Shown here: positions 61,016 to 64,000 of the stretch, piece by piece
How positions within the stretch are numbered: position 1 is the stretch's first letter
Layout: every line of letters begins with the position of its first letter
Assembly (NCBI RefSeq): GCF_943193085.1
Contig: NZ_CALPCU010000009.1
Span: forward strand, 1 to 64,000
Length of the DNA stretch: 64,000 bases
Source: Vermiculatibacterium agrestimuris
GTDB lineage: Bacteria; Bacillota; Clostridia; Oscillospirales; Oscillospiraceae
Reading direction: 5' to 3'
Translations under genes and position numbers: made by a program
Notes under the pieces: model-generated
The model's input: only the letters and a program-made list of their open reading frames with translations
What the model was told of the DNA's origin: nothing
Database searches by the model: none

Positions 61016-62961
61016 ACCGCGACCTCCTTTTCAAGTTCCGCCATCGTTATGATCCTCTTGCCCTTGCACCACTCCGGCAAATTGGCCCTTACAAGGGCCG
61101 TGGCAAAAGGGGGCGGCACAGCGTTGCCGCAGCGGGCCACCTGGAGGGTCTTACCGTACTCCGCTCCGGTGTAATCCCGGTCGATAATGTAGTCCGGCGG
61201 AAAACCCATGGCGTTGTAGAGCTCCCTCGACGTCAGCATACGCAGAAGAATATCCCGGATATAGTAGACTGCCCCGCCGATCACCAGCAGGATGATTTCA
61301 TCTGTCGCCAGATGATAGCCGCAATACTGGTTGAGGAGGGCCCGGATCTCCGGCCAGTGGCCCAAATCTGCTCCCGGCCCCGCCTTGGCGATCACCGCCG
61401 TGCAGACTGCGAACGGATCCGCGTGAGCCGTGATAGTCTGAAGCGGGTAGTCCGCCGCCTGTCCCAAATTCTGCCCTTTGAACTTGACGACGTGTGCCGC
61501 CATCAGGGCCTCCCGGTCATGGGACGTGACCGTGTGCATGGGATCCGACAGATCAAGAGGCTTGCCGGTGCTGAAATACTCCACCAGGTTGGCGCTCACC
61601 AGGCTGTAACGGTTGGCGGCGTCCACCGTCTGAAGGGGATCCCGAAGGCCTTGTCCCCGCACGCCCTCGGTCTGCTCAGTGTGGTATTGGGCAAGATGGG
61701 CGGCGTGGAGAATTTGCTTGCCATCCGTCGTTATGGTATGTACGGGCTTATCTGCCGAAAAACCAACAGACCCGCTCGTGTTGGACAAGGTGACTGGGGA
61801 AAGTTCCGCATTGACCAAGCAAGCCTCCGCCTTCGATACCGTTGTCGGTGCCGGCCGTTCCACAGATTGAATCCGATCCCCGCCCCCCGTCTGACCGATG
61901 GACATAAGCTGTGCAGCACACACGCCTTGGGTATGCTTGGCAGTGACCGTCCCCAGGGGCTTGTCCGCTCCGGCGATGTGTCCGCCGCCAGAGTGGTTAC
62001 ACTCCACCAGGAAGGGCTTGCCGCTTCGGATGGTAAATTTGTCCGTGCCTCGGATCACCCGGCGCAGGGTGTTGTCGGCCAAGGGCCGCACAACCGTGGC
62101 ACCGTATTTTTCCTTGATCTCCTGCTTACTTTCAAAGACCGAGTACATGGGAAGGCTCCAGTCAATGATCTCGGCAGCCGCCCGCCAGGGCTTACACTTG
62201 CCGCTTTTGACCTCCAAACTGTCAGCAGGGGCGTGGGTGCGCTCCGGCCAGACGATAGGCTTGCCGTCACACCGGGCAATGAGGAAGAACCGCTTCCGGA
62301 TGGTGGGGGCTCCGTAGTCCGACGCTACCAGCTCGCGCCACTCCACCTTGTAACCCAGTCCTTTGGACAGAAGTTTTGCCTCCGGGCTCCCGGGCGTTAT
62401 ACCAAGGAATTGGCACCCCTCCACAAATCCGGGGTGATCCTCCGGTGTGCCAGTTGACAGCATTCCGATGAATGCCCTGAACGTTTCCCCTTTTCTCTCC
62501 GGGTCTGGGTATTGCTTTCCGTCTTCCGCGGTAATGAGTGGCCCCCAGGTCTGGATTTCCTCTACATTTTCCATGATAATGACCCGGGGCGTCACAGTCA
62601 TACCCCAGCGGAGAACGACCCAGGATAGGCCCCGGATGTTCTTATCCACGGGCTTTCCGCCTTTGGCTTTCGAAAAGTGCTTGCAGTCCGGAGAAAACCA
62701 TGCCAGCCCCACAGGGCGGCCGGCGCAGACCTCCTCCGGATCCACATCCCACACACTGGCCTGGTAGTGGACAGTGTGTGGGTGATTGGTCTTGTGCATG
62801 CGGATGGCGGCAGGATCGTGGTTGACGGCAATGTCCACCACCCGGCCCGTGGCCAGTTCGATCCCCGTAGAGGCCCCGCCCCCGCCGGCAAAGTTGTCCA
62901 CAATGATCTCTCGTGTAAGATCCATCTGGACGCTGTATCTCATTTGAGTGCGTGATCTCAT
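61012..62961 (-). CDS. Phage C5 cytosine DNA methyltransferase with repeat insert
   Basis: This 649-residue enzyme methylates cytosine in DNA. SAM motif I is VDNFAGGGGAS near residue 22; the catalytic loop is WFSPDCKHFS (motif IV, Cys in PDC rather than PC), motif VI is IMENVEEI, and motifs IX-X with AMGFPPDYIID and CGNAVPPPFA close the fold. Between them, about residues 330-560, is an insert with six copies of a 25-45 residue repeat based on xPLxTVT...LxxAH, in the target-recognition region. It may protect phage DNA from host restriction. The ATG at 62961 follows GGGAGG and overlaps the upstream stop. Confidence 0.9.
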   Translation of the reverse strand: MRSRTQMRYSVQMDLTREIIVDNFAGGGGASTGIELATGRVVDIAVNHDPAAIRMHKTNHPHTVHYQASVWDVDPEEVCAGRPVGLAWFSPDCKHFSKAKGGKPVDKNIRGLSWVVLRWGMTVTPRVIIMENVEEIQTWGPLITAEDGKQYPDPERKGETFRAFIGMLSTGTPEDHPGFVEGCQFLGITPGSPEAKLLSKGLGYKVEWRELVASDYGAPTIRKRFFLIARCDGKPIVWPERTHAPADSLEVKSGKCKPWRAAAEIIDWSLPMYSVFESKQEIKEKYGATVVRPLADNTLRRVIRGTDKFTIRSGKPFLVECNHSGGGHIAGADKPLGTVTAKHTQGVCAAQLMSIGQTGGGDRIQSVERPAPTTVSKAEACLVNAELSPVTLSNTSGSVGFSADKPVHTITTDGKQILHAAHLAQYHTEQTEGVRGQGLRDPLQTVDAANRYSLVSANLVEYFSTGKPLDLSDPMHTVTSHDREALMAAHVVKFKGQNLGQAADYPLQTITAHADPFAVCTAVIAKAGPGADLGHWPEIRALLNQYCGYHLATDEIILLVIGGAVYYIRDILLRMLTSRELYNAMGFPPDYIIDRDYTGAEYGKTLQVARCGNAVPPPFATALVRANLPEWCKGKRIITMAELEKEVAV

Positions 62962-63311
62962 ATCTGGCCTCCCATATCGATAAGCCAATAGACACACTCC
63001 TCCACACCCGGAAACTCCCGTTCCTGCGCCTCACCGGTACAGTTGCGAATGCCAATAAAGCCATTGCCCGGGCCTAGGCGGCGATAGAACAGTCCCAAGG
63101 GTCGATGGGTATACAGGATCTTGGCGGCTTCTTCGCCGGTGACCAGCTTGATGTGGTGCTCACAGATCAGCTCCTTGGGCGTCTCTTTGCGGGTCTGCCT
63201 GCATCGGCTGGGGTGATTGAGACAGGGGTTGTCGCATTCGCTGCGGCGGTCACACAATGCGCAACACTGGTTGCGGTGGAGCACGTCGCAATTAAATATT
63301 TTGCATCTCAT
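62958..63311 (-). CDS. Hypothetical cysteine-rich phage protein
   Basis: The 117-residue protein begins with seven cysteines (CKIFNCDVLHRNQCCALC) and has a C-terminal domain containing PGNGFIGIRNCTGEAQ and VEECVYWLIDM. Zinc binding is likely. It is coupled to both neighbours by ATGA overlaps. Function unknown. Confidence 0.65.
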   Translation of the reverse strand: MRCKIFNCDVLHRNQCCALCDRRSECDNPCLNHPSRCRQTRKETPKELICEHHIKLVTGEEAAKILYTHRPLGLFYRRLGPGNGFIGIRNCTGEAQEREFPGVEECVYWLIDMGGQI

Positions 63312-64000
63312 TTGCCGGCCCTCTCCAAAAGCGGCTTATCGGAGAGTCCCAGGAGATAATCCGCGGAACAGCCCAGTTCACGGCAGATCGCGGCCAGGGC
63401 AACAGCATCCGGACAATAGTAACCATACCAGGTATACGCTATTTCCCCATCAAACGCAGCCTTTGAGAGAGACCCTCCATAGGAAAAAGATGTCCCAGCC
63501 TGCGTTAATTTTTCGTTGGCGGCCTTGATTGCCTGCTCCAGCCGCTCCTTGGTTCCAGCCGCCGCGGCAACGCGACGGGCAAAGGCAGTAATCATCTCCC
63601 GGGCCTTGGCATCTTTCCGCTCCTTTTCCGTCTTCTGCCTGGCCTCCTCCGCTTCCTTCTTCTTCCTCCTCTTTTTTTCGCCGGCAGCCCTGCCCTGGGG
63701 GCAGACATATTGACAGGTCATATTATCATGGCAGTCCGCACAGCACCCACACTGGCCGACCTTCCAGGAGTAATCAACATGAGCGTCACGGGACAGGATC
63801 CGGGCCCCGTTGGTGCAGGCCTCGCCGTCTGGGCATTTTTGATCCCGGGTGAGATATGCCACCATGCCCTTCCGCTGGATCTCCTCTGCAACGCGCCCAT
63901 CGGGCAGCTTCTTTGGGCAGGCCTTGGCCAGCTCCTCCTGCAGCAGGGGCTCCATTCGGGCAATGGCATACGCCGTCTGCTCCGGCAGTTTGCCCGCCTC
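63308..64000 (-). CDS. Phage regulator/ParB-like protein, N-terminus outside window
   Basis: An ATG occurs at 63955, but the frame stays open for 15 more codons to the window edge (EAGKLPEQTAYAIARMEP), so the protein probably starts further right. The visible 230 residues hold a Cys-rich unit (CGCCADCHDNMTCQYVC), a strongly basic coiled coil and a C-terminal ICRELGCSADYLLGLSD, which is the end of an Xre-type repressor domain. The upstream part recalls the tail of ParB-like phage proteins. The assignment is tentative. Confidence 0.55.
   Translation of the reverse strand, partial: EAGKLPEQTAYAIARMEPLLQEELAKACPKKLPDGRVAEEIQRKGMVAYLTRDQKCPDGEACTNGARILSRDAHVDYSWKVGQCGCCADCHDNMTCQYVCPQGRAAGEKKRRKKKEAEEARQKTEKERKDAKAREMITAFARRVAAAAGTKERLEQAIKAANEKLTQAGTSFSYGGSLSKAAFDGEIAYTWYGYYCPDAVALAAICRELGCSADYLLGLSDKPLLERAGK

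Larger units (their letters stand above)
30834..64000. mobile_element. PBSX-like myovirus prophage inserted at tRNA-Ser (right end outside window)
   Basis: From the tRNA to the window edge nearly all genes are phage genes on the minus strand: lysis, tail fibres, baseplate, contractile tail, HK97-type head, terminase, replication and modification. The 3' half of the tRNA (about 30895-30924) is the probable left attachment site, since tRNA 3' ends are common integration targets. No integrase, repressor or second att site is visible, so they probably lie beyond 64,000. Confidence 0.85.

Overview
The window looks like a chromosome segment of a high-GC gut Clostridium of the Oscillospiraceae type (Flavonifractor, Lawsonibacter or Intestinimonas relatives). 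This is inferred from Firmicute-style AGGAGG ribosome binding sites, good sigma-A promoters, compact ATGA-coupled operons, GC-rich core genes and a PBSX-like prophage. No 16S or other decisive marker is present, so the genus is not established.

Bases 1-8,760 are an AT-richer defence island on the minus strand. In transcription order it holds a small Xre regulator, HamA and HamB (a Hachiman anti-phage pair), then a type I restriction-modification system: HsdR, HsdM and the start of HsdS, which runs off the left edge. Bases 8,820-10,803 carry plus-strand genes: a divergent peptide deformylase coupled to a membrane-anchored alpha/beta hydrolase, then a stand-alone nucleotidyltransferase-fold protein with its own promoter.

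Bases 11,252-19,555 form a minus-strand block that looks metal-responsive. It holds a ZIP transporter, a frameshifted PanE-like dehydrogenase, an ATC-hydrolase-like protein, a heavy-metal-associated (HMA) protein, a hydrolase and a methyltransferase that were truncated and joined by a deletion, a TetR regulator with its own promoter and operator, and a two-gene ABC exporter/importer. Nearly identical AGTTAG-N6-CTAACT operators precede the ZIP gene and the ABC pair. They resemble DtxR/IdeR sites and tie the two ends of the block together.

Bases 19,609-21,435 carry a DNA repair methyltransferase (ogt), a DUF5655-like gene and a SpoU-type RNA methyltransferase. Bases 21,488-29,392 are one long molybdenum operon (modABC, moeA, a second MoeA-like protein, moaA, a MobB-MoaC fusion, a MogA-MoaE fusion). 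It has a strong promoter, a structured 5' leader and a leader terminator just before modA, which suggests a cofactor-sensing riboswitch. A YbaK-type editing protein and a divergent mobA follow, then tRNA-Ser(GGA).

From tRNA-Ser to the right edge is a contractile-tailed (myovirus) prophage, read almost entirely on the minus strand. From right to left it has early and DNA-modification genes (a partial regulator, a cytosine methyltransferase, an HUH-type replication initiator), HNH and terminase, an HK97-type head, a PBSX/Xkd-type tail and baseplate, tail fibres, a large structured non-coding RNA candidate of about 766 nt closed by a 28-bp stem, a chain of unrecognised coupled genes, a seven-bladed beta-propeller protein and a lysis cassette. 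One plus-strand membrane protein gene with its own promoter and terminator sits inside the tail module as a moron. No integrase is visible; it probably lies beyond base 64,000.
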